Assembly: GCF_900101505.1 (NCBI RefSeq) | Contig: NZ_FMZI01000024.1 | Coordinates: 1-43,675 of the forward strand | Direction: 5' to 3' | Source: Antarctobacter albus | GTDB taxonomy: Bacteria > Pseudomonadota > Alphaproteobacteria > Rhodobacterales > Rhodobacteraceae | DNA length: 43,675 nt | The notes under the pieces: generated by a model | The model's input: only the letters and a program-made list of their open reading frames with translations | What the model was told of the DNA's origin: nothing | The model's database searches: none | Shown here: positions 16,676 through 25,162 of the stretch, in pieces | Position numbering within the stretch: the first letter of the stretch is position 1 | Layout: the number at the start of each line of letters is the position of its first letter | Position numbers and translations under genes: made by a program

Positions 16676-17862
16676 CCACTTTGCCGCGCAAGGACCTGTT
16701 CGACCTGCCCGAGGGCGTGATCTATCTCGACGGCAACTCTCTTGGACCGCTGCCGAAAGGAGCGACCGAGCGCGTGCAGGAGGTCATGACCCGCGAATGG
16801 GGGCAGGAGCTGATCCGCGCCTGGAACACCGCCGAGTGGATGGCGCTGCCGGCGAAGGTCGGCGACAGGATCGGCGGGTTGATCGGCGCACCTGCCGGAT
16901 CCGTGGCCACGGGCGACACGCTGTCGATCAAGGTCTATCAGGCACTGGCCGCGGCGCTGAAGATGACCCCGGATCGGCGCGTGATCCTGTCGGACGCGGG
17001 CAACTTTCCAAGCGATCTCTACATGGCGCAGGGGCTGATCGGCACCATCGACAAAGGGTATGAACTGCGCACGCCCGCGCCCGAAGACGTGGCCGGGGCG
17101 ATCACCGAGGAGGTGGCCGTGGTCATGCTGACGCAGGTGGATTACCGGTCCGGTCGGATGCACGACATGAAGGCCATCACCGAACGCGCCCATGCGGCGG
17201 GCGCGGTGATGATCTGGGACCTGGCGCATAGTGCCGGGGCGGTGCCCGTGGACGTGACCGCCTGCAATGCCGAATTCGCCGTGGGCTGCAGCTATAAGTA
17301 CCTCAACGGCGGGCCGGGGGCGCCGGCCTTCATCTATGCCCGTCCCGACATCGTGGAGAATGTCGAGCCGGCGCTGTCGGGCTGGCTGGGTCATGCCGCG
17401 CCGTTCGCGATGGAACCGGGCTATCGTCCGGCCATGTCCACCGAACGCCTGCGGGTGGGCACGCCGCCGATCCTGCAACTGGCGGTGCTGGACGCGGCAC
17501 TGGATGCCTGGGAGGGGGTCGAGATGGGCGAATTGCGCGCTGCATCCGTCGCGCTTTGCGAGAGGTTCATCGCCGAGGCTGAGGCGCGTTGTCCGATGCT
17601 GAAACTCGCCTCTCCGCGCGAGGCTGGTCAACGCGGGTCGCAGGTCTCTTTCGCCTTCGCGGACGGTTATGCCGCAATGCAGGCGCTGATCGACCGGGGC
17701 GTGATCGGCGATTTCCGTGCGCCCGACATCATGCGCTTCGGCTTTACCCCGCTTTACATCGATGAGGACGACGTGGTGGCCGCCGTCGACGTGATGGAAG
17801 ATGTGCTGGGCAACGAGACCTGGCGCGATCCGAAGTACCAGGTAAAGTCCCGCGTGACCTGA
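16672..17862 (+). CDS. kynU: kynureninase
   Basis: 396-residue PLP enzyme. Signatures: [14 protein letters not shown] near the N-terminus, [27 protein letters not shown] (PLP-binding Asp) and [14 protein letters not shown] with the Schiff-base Lys. The ATG lies in a 4-bp ATGA overlap with kynA and is preceded by AGAGGAGAG. It converts kynurenine to anthranilate plus alanine, so with KynA it forms the anthranilate branch of tryptophan breakdown. The gene converges with the Hint-domain gene after only 5 bases; a 5-bp inverted repeat (GCGGG, TCAG, CCCGC) spans the junction and may serve both transcripts weakly. Confidence 0.96.
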   Translation: MTTLPRKDLFDLPEGVIYLDGNSLGPLPKGATERVQEVMTREWGQELIRAWNTAEWMALPAKVGDRIGGLIGAPAGSVATGDTLSIKVYQALAAALKMTPDRRVILSDAGNFPSDLYMAQGLIGTIDKGYELRTPAPEDVAGAITEEVAVVMLTQVDYRSGRMHDMKAITERAHAAGAVMIWDLAHSAGAVPVDVTACNAEFAVGCSYKYLNGGPGAPAFIYARPDIVENVEPALSGWLGHAAPFAMEPGYRPAMSTERLRVGTPPILQLAVLDAALDAWEGVEMGELRAASVALCERFIAEAEARCPMLKLASPREAGQRGSQVSFAFADGYAAMQALIDRGVIGDFRAPDIMRFGFTPLYIDEDDVVAAVDVMEDVLGNETWRDPKYQVKSRVT

Positions 17863-17867
17863 GCGGG

Positions 17868-18464
17868 TCAGCCCGCGCCAGGCTGTCTGCCAAGGAAGAG
17901 GGGGCGCAGGTCGCGATCCCGGATCACCGAACGGGCCAGGTCGGAGGATGCGCTGCCCGGAGGTGGCAGGCTTTCCGACCAGGCGCCATCTGCCATGACC
18001 AGTTCATGCCGGTCGAACAGCAGTTGGATGAACCCAGCACCGGGGCCGGGCAGACGCGCAATGCCGGGCAGGGTGCAGAGGCGCGATGCCTCGACCAGAA
18101 GCTCGGGCTGGTCCTGTGCCGGTCCGCCGATCAGCAGCCTCTGGGCCGGGGCCGCGCGCAAGGCGCGATCCGGTGTGCCACGTCCAAGCGTTCCCTTGCG
18201 CAGGCGCACCGGCGCCGCGTGCCCCTGCGCCGTTTCGGGCCGGATCCGCAGGCAACCGCGCAGAACCTGATAGCCGTTGTCGCGGGTCAGTACCCTGTCT
18301 CCCGGGCGCAGACCTTCGATCCGTACATGGCCGCGCAGCGTCTTGATCCGCGTGCCGATGAGCAAGCCGCCGACGGCGACAGGCGGCGCCGGGACGTGGT
18401 CGGGCGGCGAGACAGGCTCTGCCGACAGAATGTCCAGCCCAGCAGGAAAGGCGCTGCGTTCCAT
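17868..18464 (-). CDS. Hint-domain protein without the catalytic cysteine
   Basis: 198 residues. The segment IGTRIKTLRGHVRIEGLRPGDRV followed by LTRDNGYQVLRGCLRI is the N-terminal half of the Hint (hedgehog/intein) domain common in Rhodobacteraceae. HELVMADGAWSESLPP is the matching C-terminal half. In most relatives a Cys directly precedes the GT-I motif and starts self-processing; here the position is LLIGT. The usual PxHR block reads PAQRLL. The extra N-terminal domain of longer family members is also absent. No signal peptide is obvious. It may therefore be a non-processing form. It stands alone between kynU and bhcR. Function unknown. Confidence 0.75.
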   Translation of the reverse strand: MERSAFPAGLDILSAEPVSPPDHVPAPPVAVGGLLIGTRIKTLRGHVRIEGLRPGDRVLTRDNGYQVLRGCLRIRPETAQGHAAPVRLRKGTLGRGTPDRALRAAPAQRLLIGGPAQDQPELLVEASRLCTLPGIARLPGPGAGFIQLLFDRHELVMADGAWSESLPPPGSASSDLARSVIRDRDLRPLFLGRQPGAG

Positions 18465-18575
18465 TGGTTCCCCGACCCGAGGCGTGATGCAATGACCGCA
18501 GCCTCGGCCCGAGAGGTGGAGATTTGGCCAACGCGACCTCGCGAAACGTGCAGAATTTGATCCGGATTCGAAGGA

Positions 18576-19397
18576 TCAGACGTCGCGCATCGCGCCGCCG
18601 GACAGGTCGGTGATCTCTTGGGCGGCCTCGGCCACGCGGCGGCCCAGGTCCGCGATGCCTTCGCCGCTGAACCTGACCGTGGGACCAGAGACGGAAATCC
18701 CGGCGCAGGGCTCGCCTTGGTCGTTCAGGATCGCGGCCCCGATACAGGACATGCCGGCGTGCCGCTCCTCTCGGTCATGCGACCAGCCGCGCGCGGCGAT
18801 GCTGTGCAGGTCCGCGGTCAGGCCCGACAGGGTGACGTGCGTGCTGGCAGTGAAAGGCGTCAGGTCCATGTCCTCGATCAATCGCTGCTGCGCCTGCGGG
18901 CGCATCGCGGCCAGGATCGCCTTGCCGATGCCCGAGGCATGCATGGCTGTCCGTGTGCCCGGCGGAAAGAAAGCCCGGATCGGGTTCGGGGTCTCGACCT
19001 GGCCGACAAAGACCACCTCGAGACCGTCTGGGACCGCCAGGTTCGCCGTCTCGCCGGTTTCCTTCATCAGGCGGCGCATGACCGGGCGGCCGACCTCGAC
19101 CACGCTGTTGCGTTTCAGAAATGCAGTGCCGGTGCGCCAGGCCTCTATCCCCACGGCCCATTCCTGGCGTTCCTCGTCGAAGGTCACGAAACGGTGGTTT
19201 TCCAGCGTCGTCAGGATGCGGTGCGTGGTGGCGGTGGGAATGTCGATCTCGCGCGAGAGATCGGACAGGGTCGTGCCTTCATCCCGGGCCAGGGCCGTCA
19301 GCACGCCAAGCGCGCGGTCCAGCGCCTGCAGCGTTCCGGCAGAGCTTTCCTTGAAGGCGGACTTGGGGCGGCCGCGGGGGCGTTTGGGGCTGTTCAT
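18576..19397 (-). CDS. bhcR: IclR-family regulator of the beta-hydroxyaspartate cycle
   Basis: 273 residues. The basic N-terminus PKRPRGRPKS precedes a winged HTH (LDRALGVLTALARDEGTTLSDLSREIDIPTATTHRIL, about residues 26-62). An IclR effector domain follows with GKAILAAM and the HAGMSCIGAAILNDQGEP-type motif near the C-terminus. It diverges from bhcA across 178 bases, as in the described Paracoccus denitrificans bhc locus, where BhcR binds the bhc promoter and glyoxylate is its effector (established knowledge). The gene symbol rests on that context plus the family. The 15-bp palindrome just upstream of its ribosome site suggests autoregulation. Confidence 0.88.
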   Translation of the reverse strand: MNSPKRPRGRPKSAFKESSAGTLQALDRALGVLTALARDEGTTLSDLSREIDIPTATTHRILTTLENHRFVTFDEERQEWAVGIEAWRTGTAFLKRNSVVEVGRPVMRRLMKETGETANLAVPDGLEVVFVGQVETPNPIRAFFPPGTRTAMHASGIGKAILAAMRPQAQQRLIEDMDLTPFTASTHVTLSGLTADLHSIAARGWSHDREERHAGMSCIGAAILNDQGEPCAGISVSGPTVRFSGEGIADLGRRVAEAAQEITDLSGGAMRDV

Positions 19398-19575
19398 GTG
19401 CGTTCACCTTTCGAAAAAGTTTTTCGCTGCATTTGCGAAGGTGGAAAATGAGAAACTGAATATCATTCAATTTCATGTTCTTGTGACAATTTTTCCAGAA
19501 ATGAAAAAGCTTTTCAAGAAAATTGCACGACTCGGGGGCTTGGCGGATATTGGGTGACAAGAAGGAGACCACGCC
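19398..19575. promoter_or_regulatory. bhcR-bhcA divergent control region with palindromes
   Basis: Strikingly AT-rich compared with its surroundings. It contains the perfect palindrome CGAAAAAGTTTTTCG (19412-19426), an overlapping inverted repeat TTCGC-N7-GCGAA (19423-19439), and on the bhcA side TTTTTC-N7-GAAAAA (19490-19508) abutting TGAAAA-AGC-TTTTCA. The repeated A5/T5 half-site theme on both sides is what one would expect of an IclR-type operator shared by divergent genes. Which repeat binds BhcR cannot be told from sequence. A good Shine-Dalgarno, AAGGAG, precedes bhcA. Confidence 0.55.
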
Positions 19576-20766
19576 ATGACCGACCAGAACCCGGTTTTCA
19601 TCCCCGGCCCGACCAACATGCCCGACCGCCTGCGTCGCGCGATCCAGATCCAGACCCGCGATCACCGCGCGCCGGATTTCGTCGACACCTTTGCGCCCGT
19701 GCTGGAAGACACGAAAAAGGTCTTCGGTTCGACTGAAGGCAAGATCATCACCTTTCCCGCCAGCGGCACCGGCGGCTGGGAAGCGGCGGTCACCAACACG
19801 CTGAGTCCCGGCGACAAGATCCTTGTCGGCCGCTACGGCGTCTTTTCGAACAAGTGGATCGACCTCTGCCAGCGGCACGGCCTTGACGTCCAGATCGTCG
19901 AAACCCCTTGGGGAGAGGGCGTGCCCGCCGACAAGTTCGCCGAGATCCTGTCCGCCGATACGGCGCATGAGATCAAGGCGGTCCTGACCACGCACAACGA
20001 AACGGCGACCGGCGTCCGCTCGGACATCGCCGCCGTCCGTCGCGCGCTGGACGGGGCCGATCACCCGGCGATGCTCTTTGTCGATTGCGTCAGCTCGCTG
20101 GCCTCGATGCCCTTCGAGTTCGACGCCTGGGGCGTGGATATCGCCGTCAGCGGCTCGCAAAAGGGGTTCATGCTGCCCACCGGCATGGCGATCCTCTGCG
20201 TTTCGCCCAAGGCGCTGGCAGCCATCGAAACCGCCGGCCTGTCGCGCACCTTCTTCGATTTCCGCGACATGATGAAGGCGAATGCGACGGGCGGTTTCCC
20301 CTACACGCCGCCGCTGCAGCTGATCTACGGGTTGCGCGAAAGCCTCGACATGCTCTTTGAAGAAGGGCTGGAGAACGTCTTTGCGCGCCATTTCCGCCTG
20401 GCCGAGGGCGTGCGCCGCGCCGTCGACGCCTGGGGCATGAAGCTGGTCGCCAAGTCGCCGGACCTTTATTCTGATACAGTGAGCGCGGTCTATGTCCCCG
20501 AGGGGTTCGACAGCAATGCGCTGACCGATCACGCCTACCGCGCCTACAAGGTGTCCTTTGGCGTGGGCCTCGGTCAACTGGACGGCAAGGCCTTCCGTAT
20601 CGGCCACCTGGGCAGCCTGACCGACGTCATGGTTCTGTCCGGTCTTGCCACGATCGAGATGGCGATGGCCGACCTGAACTACCCGATTACCCTGGGCAGC
20701 GGCGTCGCCGCCGCGCAGGAATATTACCGGACCAGCCGCGTTGCGGCGCTGAAATCCGCAGCCTGA
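19576..20766 (+). CDS. bhcA: aspartate-glyoxylate aminotransferase BhcA
   Basis: 396-residue class V PLP aminotransferase. It opens with PVFIPGPTNMPDRLRRAIQIQ, and has ITFPASGTGGWEAAVTN, the PLP Asp in LFVDCVSSLASMPF and the Schiff-base Lys196 in SGSQKGFMLPTG. In the beta-hydroxyaspartate cycle it transfers the amino group of aspartate to glyoxylate, giving oxaloacetate and glycine; the glycine re-enters the cycle. On sequence alone it resembles serine-glyoxylate aminotransferase. The BhcA call depends on the ordered neighbours bhcB, bhcC and bhcD and the divergent bhcR, an arrangement that is diagnostic. bhcB follows after 10 bases. Confidence 0.9.
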   Translation: MTDQNPVFIPGPTNMPDRLRRAIQIQTRDHRAPDFVDTFAPVLEDTKKVFGSTEGKIITFPASGTGGWEAAVTNTLSPGDKILVGRYGVFSNKWIDLCQRHGLDVQIVETPWGEGVPADKFAEILSADTAHEIKAVLTTHNETATGVRSDIAAVRRALDGADHPAMLFVDCVSSLASMPFEFDAWGVDIAVSGSQKGFMLPTGMAILCVSPKALAAIETAGLSRTFFDFRDMMKANATGGFPYTPPLQLIYGLRESLDMLFEEGLENVFARHFRLAEGVRRAVDAWGMKLVAKSPDLYSDTVSAVYVPEGFDSNALTDHAYRAYKVSFGVGLGQLDGKAFRIGHLGSLTDVMVLSGLATIEMAMADLNYPITLGSGVAAAQEYYRTSRVAALKSAA

Positions 20767-20776
20767 GGAGGCAAAG

Positions 20777-21751
20777 ATGCTTGACGCGATGACCCTGGCC
20801 GAAGCGCTGACCATCGAGGACATGCGCACCGCGCATGAGCGCATCCGGCCCCATATCAACCGCACCCCGGTGCTGCAGTCGCAGTACCTGAACGACCTGA
20901 CCGGTGCAGAGCTGTTCTTCAAGTGCGAGAACTTCCAGGAGGCAGGCGCCTTCAAGGTGCGCGGGGCCTGCAACGCGGTCTTCGGCCTCTCGGAGGAGGC
21001 GGCGCAGCGCGGCGTCTGCACCCACAGTTCAGGCAACCATGCCTTGTCGCTCAGCTATGCGGCGGGACGGCGGGGCATCCCCTGCAACGTGGTCATGCCG
21101 CGTACCGCGCCGCAGGCCAAGAAGGACGCTGTGCGCCGCTACGGCGGTACGATCACCGAATGCGAGCCCTCGACCAGCAGCCGCGAGGCGGTCTTTGCCG
21201 AGGTGCAGGCCGCGACGGGTGGCGAATTCGTGCATCCCTACAACGACCCGCGGGTGATCTGCGGGCAGGCGACCTGTTCGGCGGAAATGCTGGAACAGAC
21301 CGGCGGCGTGGATGCGGTTGTCGCACCCATCGGCGGCGGCGGCATGATCTCGGGCACCTGCCTGACCCTGTCGAACCTCGCCCCCGAGGTAAAGATCTAC
21401 GCCGCCGAGCCGGAACAGGCCGACGACGCCGCGCGCAGCTTCAGGGCCGGGCACATCATCGCCGATGACGCGCCGGAGACCATCGCCGATGGTCTCAAGG
21501 TGCCGCTGAAGGAGAACACCTGGCATTTCGTGTCCAACTTCGTGACCGATGTGCCGACAGTCTCCGAGCAGGAGATCGTCGACGCGATGAAGCTGACCTG
21601 GAAATACCTGCGGGTCGTCATGGAACCGTCGAGCGCCGTGCCGTTGGCCGCGATCCTGAAGAACCCCGAGCTGTTCCGGGGCAAGCGCGTGGGCGTCATC
21701 ATCACCGGCGGCAACGTCGATCTGGACAGGCTGCCGTGGACGTTGGGTTAA
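20777..21751 (+). CDS. bhcB: beta-hydroxyaspartate dehydratase BhcB
   Basis: 324-residue fold-type II PLP enzyme of the serine/threonine dehydratase and serine racemase group. The Schiff-base Lys60 is in FQEAGAFKVRGA, the substrate loop is SSGNHALSLSYAA, and the phosphate-binding Gly run is APIGGGGMISG. It ends with IITGGNVDLDRLPW. It removes water from erythro-beta-hydroxyaspartate to give iminosuccinate. ATG preceded by GAGGAGG. It follows bhcA closely and is separated from bhcC by a REP-like hairpin. A plain threonine dehydratase would usually carry an ACT domain or be of a different length; none is present here. Confidence 0.9.
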   Translation: MLDAMTLAEALTIEDMRTAHERIRPHINRTPVLQSQYLNDLTGAELFFKCENFQEAGAFKVRGACNAVFGLSEEAAQRGVCTHSSGNHALSLSYAAGRRGIPCNVVMPRTAPQAKKDAVRRYGGTITECEPSTSSREAVFAEVQAATGGEFVHPYNDPRVICGQATCSAEMLEQTGGVDAVVAPIGGGGMISGTCLTLSNLAPEVKIYAAEPEQADDAARSFRAGHIIADDAPETIADGLKVPLKENTWHFVSNFVTDVPTVSEQEIVDAMKLTWKYLRVVMEPSSAVPLAAILKNPELFRGKRVGVIITGGNVDLDRLPWTLG

Positions 21752-21781
21752 GTCCCGGTCCCGCCGCGTAACGCAACGTAG

Positions 21782-21799
21782 GGCGGGGCTTGCCCCGCC
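21782..21799. repeat. REP-like GC hairpin between bhcB and bhcC
   Basis: GGCGGGGC-TT-GCCCCGCC, preceded by CGTAG. A perfect inverted repeat in a 72-base intergenic gap, with no T-run. The form resembles dispersed palindromic elements common in alphaproteobacterial genomes. It probably shapes mRNA stability. Confidence 0.65.
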
Positions 21800-21823
21800 A
21801 CCTCAAGACAAGGGAGTTTCCCC

Positions 21824-22987
21824 ATGAAAGACGTGACCAACCTCGACGACTACGAAGTCGGCTTTGACATCCCGGCGGCCATCGGCATGGACGAGGCGGA
21901 CATCCAGACCCCGTGCCTCGTGCTGGATCTGGATGCGCTGGAGCGCAACATCAAGAAGATGGGCGACTACGCCAAGGCGCACGGGATGCGCCACCGCGTG
22001 CATGGAAAGATGCACAAGTCCGTGGACGTGGCCAAGCTGCAAGAGGAACTGGGCGGTGCCGTCGGTGTCTGCTGCCAGAAGGTCTCGGAGGCCGAGGTCT
22101 TTGCCCGTGGCGGCATCAAGGACGTGCTTGTGTCGAACCAGGTGCGTGACCCGCAAAAGATCGACCGCCTGGCCCGCCTGCCCAAGCTGGGCGCGCGCAC
22201 CATCGTCTGCGTCGATGACATCGACAACGTCGCCGAACTGTCCGAGGCGGCACAGAAGCATGGCACCCAGATCGAGTGTTTCGTGGAAATCGACTGTGGC
22301 GCGGGCCGCTGCGGCGTGACCACGACAGAGGACGTGGTGAAGATCGCCAAGGCGATCGAGGCCGCAGAGGGACTGAAGTTTACTGGCATCCAGGCCTACC
22401 AGGGCGCCATGCAGCACCTCGACAGCTACGAGGCCCGCAAGGAGAAACTCGACGTCGCCATCGCGATGGTCAAGGACGCGGTCGAGGGCCTGAAGGCCGA
22501 GGGGATCGAATGTGAACTCGTCTCCGGCGGCGGCACCGGCTCCTACTACTTCGAGTCGAATTCGGGCGTCTACAACGAGCTTCAGTGCGGCTCCTATGCC
22601 TTTATGGACGCGGACTATGGCCGCATCCTGGACAAGGACGGCAAGCGTATCGACCAGGGCGAATGGGAGAACGCGTTTTTCATCCTGACCCAGGTCATGA
22701 GCCACGCAAAGGCGGACAAGGCGATCTGCGACGCGGGCCTCAAGGCGCAGTCCGTCGACAGCGGCCTGCCGGTGATCTTTGGCCGCGACGACGTGGAATA
22801 CGTCAAATGCTCGGACGAACACGGCGTCATCGCCGACCCGAAGGGTGTTCTGAAAGTCGGCGACAAGCTGAAGCTGGTGCCGGGCCACTGCGATCCCACC
22901 GCCAACGTGCATGACTGGTACGTCGGCGTGCGGAACGGCAAGGTCGAGGCGCTTTGGCCCGTCTCGGCACGCGGCCGGGCTTACTGA
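21824..22987 (+). CDS. bhcC: beta-hydroxyaspartate aldolase BhcC
   Basis: 387-residue fold-type III PLP enzyme of the D-threonine aldolase / 3-hydroxy-D-aspartate aldolase family. It has the N-terminal IQTPCLVLDLDALERNI, the PLP Lys62 in HGKMHKSVDVAKL, the Gly-rich phosphate site SGGGTGSYYFES, and the C-terminal metal-site motif VPGHCDPTANVHDWY. It condenses glycine with glyoxylate to beta-hydroxyaspartate, the first carbon-carbon bond of the cycle, and needs a divalent metal. ATG preceded by AAGGGAG. The flanking gaps both contain hairpins, so its expression may be tuned independently of the other bhc genes. Confidence 0.92.
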   Translation: MKDVTNLDDYEVGFDIPAAIGMDEADIQTPCLVLDLDALERNIKKMGDYAKAHGMRHRVHGKMHKSVDVAKLQEELGGAVGVCCQKVSEAEVFARGGIKDVLVSNQVRDPQKIDRLARLPKLGARTIVCVDDIDNVAELSEAAQKHGTQIECFVEIDCGAGRCGVTTTEDVVKIAKAIEAAEGLKFTGIQAYQGAMQHLDSYEARKEKLDVAIAMVKDAVEGLKAEGIECELVSGGGTGSYYFESNSGVYNELQCGSYAFMDADYGRILDKDGKRIDQGEWENAFFILTQVMSHAKADKAICDAGLKAQSVDSGLPVIFGRDDVEYVKCSDEHGVIADPKGVLKVGDKLKLVPGHCDPTANVHDWYVGVRNGKVEALWPVSARGRAY

Positions 22988-22993
22988 GGCCGT

Positions 22994-23051
22994 GGCCGGG
23001 CAGGGACCCGGCCCGATGCAACGACAAGAGCGCCGGGCCCTGTCCCGGCGC
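22994..23051. repeat. doublet of GC palindromes between bhcC and bhcD
   Basis: First hairpin GGCCGGG-CAGGGA-CCCGGCC (22994-23013), second GCGCCGGG-CCCTGT-CCCGGCGC (23030-23051), both perfect. The loops AGGG and CCCT are complementary, so the two units look like inverted copies of one REP-like element, or could form a kissing pair. It starts 7 bases after the bhcC stop; no T-run follows. Confidence 0.7.
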
Positions 23052-23080
23052 CTCACATCCGATCTGGAAGGACAGGAAAG

Positions 23081-24073
23081 ATGAAGGATATGCCCGAGAC
23101 ACAGGGCCTTGTCATCGTGGGCGAGGCGGAATGCGAACGGCTGGTGGGCCGCAAGGACGCCTTTGACGCCGTCGAGGCCGTGTTCGGCGCGATGGCCAAG
23201 GGGGATGCCTGGAACTTCCCTGTGGTGCGCGAGGCAATCGGCTATGCGGACGCGCTTTACGGCTTCAAGTCGGGGTTCGACAAGGCGGGCAAGGTGCTGG
23301 GCGTGAAATCCGGCGGTTACTGGCCCGGCAACATGGACAAGGAGCTGACCAATCACCAGTCCACGGTGTTCCTGTTCGACCCTGACACAGGGCAACTGGC
23401 GGCGCTGGTGGGGGGCAACTACCTGACCGCAGTGCGCACGGCGGCCTCTTCGGCTGTGTCGATTGCGCATCTGGCGCGCAAGGATGCCAAGGTGCTGGGC
23501 ATGGTCGGCGCAGGCCACCAGTCGCAGTTCCAGCTGCGCGCAGCGGCGGAACAGCGCGATTTCGAAAAGGTCGTCGCCTGGAACCCGCACCCCGAGATGC
23601 TACCGAAACTGGGCGCCGTGGCCGAGGAGCTGGGCCTGCCCTTCGAGGCGGTCACACAGGAACAGTTGGGCGCCCAGGCGGATGTCATCATCACCATCAC
23701 CTCGGCCTTCGAGCCGCTGCTGATGAAGGACTGGATCAAGCCGGGCACGCATATCGCCTGCATGGGTACCGACACCAAGGGCAAACAGGAGGTCGATGCC
23801 GCGCTTGTCGCCGCAGCGACGGTCTTTACCGACGAGGTGGCGCAATCCATCAGCATCGGAGAGGCGCAGCACGCCATCGCTGAAGGCTTTTTGACCGAGG
23901 ATCGCATCACGCCCATCGGTGCCGTTATCAACGGCGCCCATCCTGGCCGGTCCTCGGATGACGAGATCACCTTGTTCGATGGCACCGGCGTCGGTCTGCA
24001 GGACCTTGCCGTGGCATCCGTCGCCGCGCGTCTCGCCGAGGAGGAGGGCAGCGCGCAGCGGGTCAGCCTCTAG
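23081..24073 (+). CDS. bhcD: iminosuccinate reductase BhcD
   Basis: 330 residues, ornithine cyclodeaminase/mu-crystallin family. Visible parts are GFKSGFDKAGKVLGVKSGGYWPGN in the substrate domain (read as two adjacent blocks), the Rossmann loop KVLGMVGAGHQSQFQLRAA, and IACMGTDTKGKQEVD plus DEVAQSISIGEAQHA toward the end. In the cycle it reduces iminosuccinate to aspartate with NAD(P)H, closing the loop to BhcA. ATG 23081 follows GGACAGGAAAG; a second ATG lies three codons in. Without the cluster it would be annotated as an ornithine-cyclodeaminase-like protein. Confidence 0.9.
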   Translation: MKDMPETQGLVIVGEAECERLVGRKDAFDAVEAVFGAMAKGDAWNFPVVREAIGYADALYGFKSGFDKAGKVLGVKSGGYWPGNMDKELTNHQSTVFLFDPDTGQLAALVGGNYLTAVRTAASSAVSIAHLARKDAKVLGMVGAGHQSQFQLRAAAEQRDFEKVVAWNPHPEMLPKLGAVAEELGLPFEAVTQEQLGAQADVIITITSAFEPLLMKDWIKPGTHIACMGTDTKGKQEVDAALVAAATVFTDEVAQSISIGEAQHAIAEGFLTEDRITPIGAVINGAHPGRSSDDEITLFDGTGVGLQDLAVASVAARLAEEEGSAQRVSL

Positions 24074-24193
24074 CCCTTTCGCTATTGGCGGATTATGAAA
24101 GGCGCGGGACCGGGGCACCGGCCCCGCGCGTTGGGCATTCTGCCAGCGGGTGACGGCATGGGCGACGCGGCCCTTTCGATGGTGGATGAGGGC

Positions 24194-25162
24194 ATGAGCA
24201 AACCGAAGGTGCTGGTGACACGGCGTTGGCCCGCGGCGGTCGAGGCGCGGCTGTCCGAACTGTATGATGTCACTCTGAACGAGGCCGACAGACCGATGAC
24301 GGCAGAGGCGCTGCGCAAGGCGCTTGCCGAACATGACGCGGTGTTGCCGACGGTCACGGACCACCTGGGCGCGGACGTCTTCGAGGGTTCGCCCCGCGCC
24401 CGTATCCTGGCGAACTACGGCGCGGGCTTCAGCCATATCGACACCGAGGCGGCGGCGCGGCAGGGGATTGTCGTGACCAACACACCGGAGGTGCTGAGCG
24501 AATGCACCGCCGATATCGCCATGACTCTGCTTTTGATGGTGGCCCGCCGCGCGGGCGAGGGGGAACGCGAGCTGCGCGCCGGCCAATGGACCGGCTGGCG
24601 CCCCACCCACCTTGTGGGCACCCGGGTTTCCGGCAAAGTGCTGGGTATCGTCGGGTTCGGGCGCATCGGGCAGGAAATGGCGCAGCGGGCACATTTCGGC
24701 TTTGGAATGACGGTGCTGGTTCAGAACCGGTCAAAAGTGGCGCCCGAGGTGCTGGCCCGCTTCGGTGCGCGGCAGGTCGACAGTCTCGACACGCTTTTGA
24801 TGGAAAGCGACTTCATCTCGCTGCATTGCCCGGGGGGCGCGGCGAACCGGCATCTGATCGGGGCATCAGCGCTGGCTGCCATGCGGCCCGGCGGGGTCCT
24901 GATCAACACCGCCCGGGGCGAGGTGGTCGACGCCGCCGCCCTGGCCGATGCGCTGGAGGCGGGCCGGATCGGCGGCGCGGGGCTGGATGTTTTCGAGGGC
25001 GAGCCTGCGATTGCACCCGAACTGATGGCGGCGCCGAACCTGGTGATGCTGCCGCACCTGGGCAGCGCCACGCGCGAGACGCGCGAAGAGATGGGGTTTC
25101 GCGTGCTGGCCAACCTCGAGGATTTCTTTGCCGGGCAGGCGCCGCGCGACCGGGTGGCCTGA
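24194..25162 (+). CDS. D-2-hydroxyacid dehydrogenase (glyoxylate/hydroxypyruvate reductase-like)
   Basis: 322 residues from the ATG at 24194; earlier in-frame starts exist but give a Gly/Pro-rich non-conserved leader. Conserved parts: LANYGAGFSHIDTEAA, NTPEVLSECTADIAM, NAD loop GIVGFGRIGQEMA, catalytic Arg in NTARGEVVDAAAL, and HLGSATRETREEMG with the catalytic His. The family reduces 2-oxoacids such as glyoxylate and hydroxypyruvate. Its place directly after bhcD, 120 bases downstream on the same strand, fits control of the glyoxylate pool, reducing excess to glycolate. The gene may be part of the bhc transcript or follow its own promoter. Substrate is inferred from context. Confidence 0.87.
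   Translation: MSKPKVLVTRRWPAAVEARLSELYDVTLNEADRPMTAEALRKALAEHDAVLPTVTDHLGADVFEGSPRARILANYGAGFSHIDTEAAARQGIVVTNTPEVLSECTADIAMTLLLMVARRAGEGERELRAGQWTGWRPTHLVGTRVSGKVLGIVGFGRIGQEMAQRAHFGFGMTVLVQNRSKVAPEVLARFGARQVDSLDTLLMESDFISLHCPGGAANRHLIGASALAAMRPGGVLINTARGEVVDAAALADALEAGRIGGAGLDVFEGEPAIAPELMAAPNLVMLPHLGSATRETREEMGFRVLANLEDFFAGQAPRDRVA

Noticed and set aside
19279-21036. Long minus-strand open frame opposite bhcA
   Set aside because: Antisense shadow of bhcA with no recognisable fold; bhcA itself has all PLP motifs and a good ribosome site.
21803-23590. Long minus-strand open frame opposite bhcC
   Set aside because: Same cause: GC-rich antisense frame, His/Arg/Leu-rich composition, no motif.
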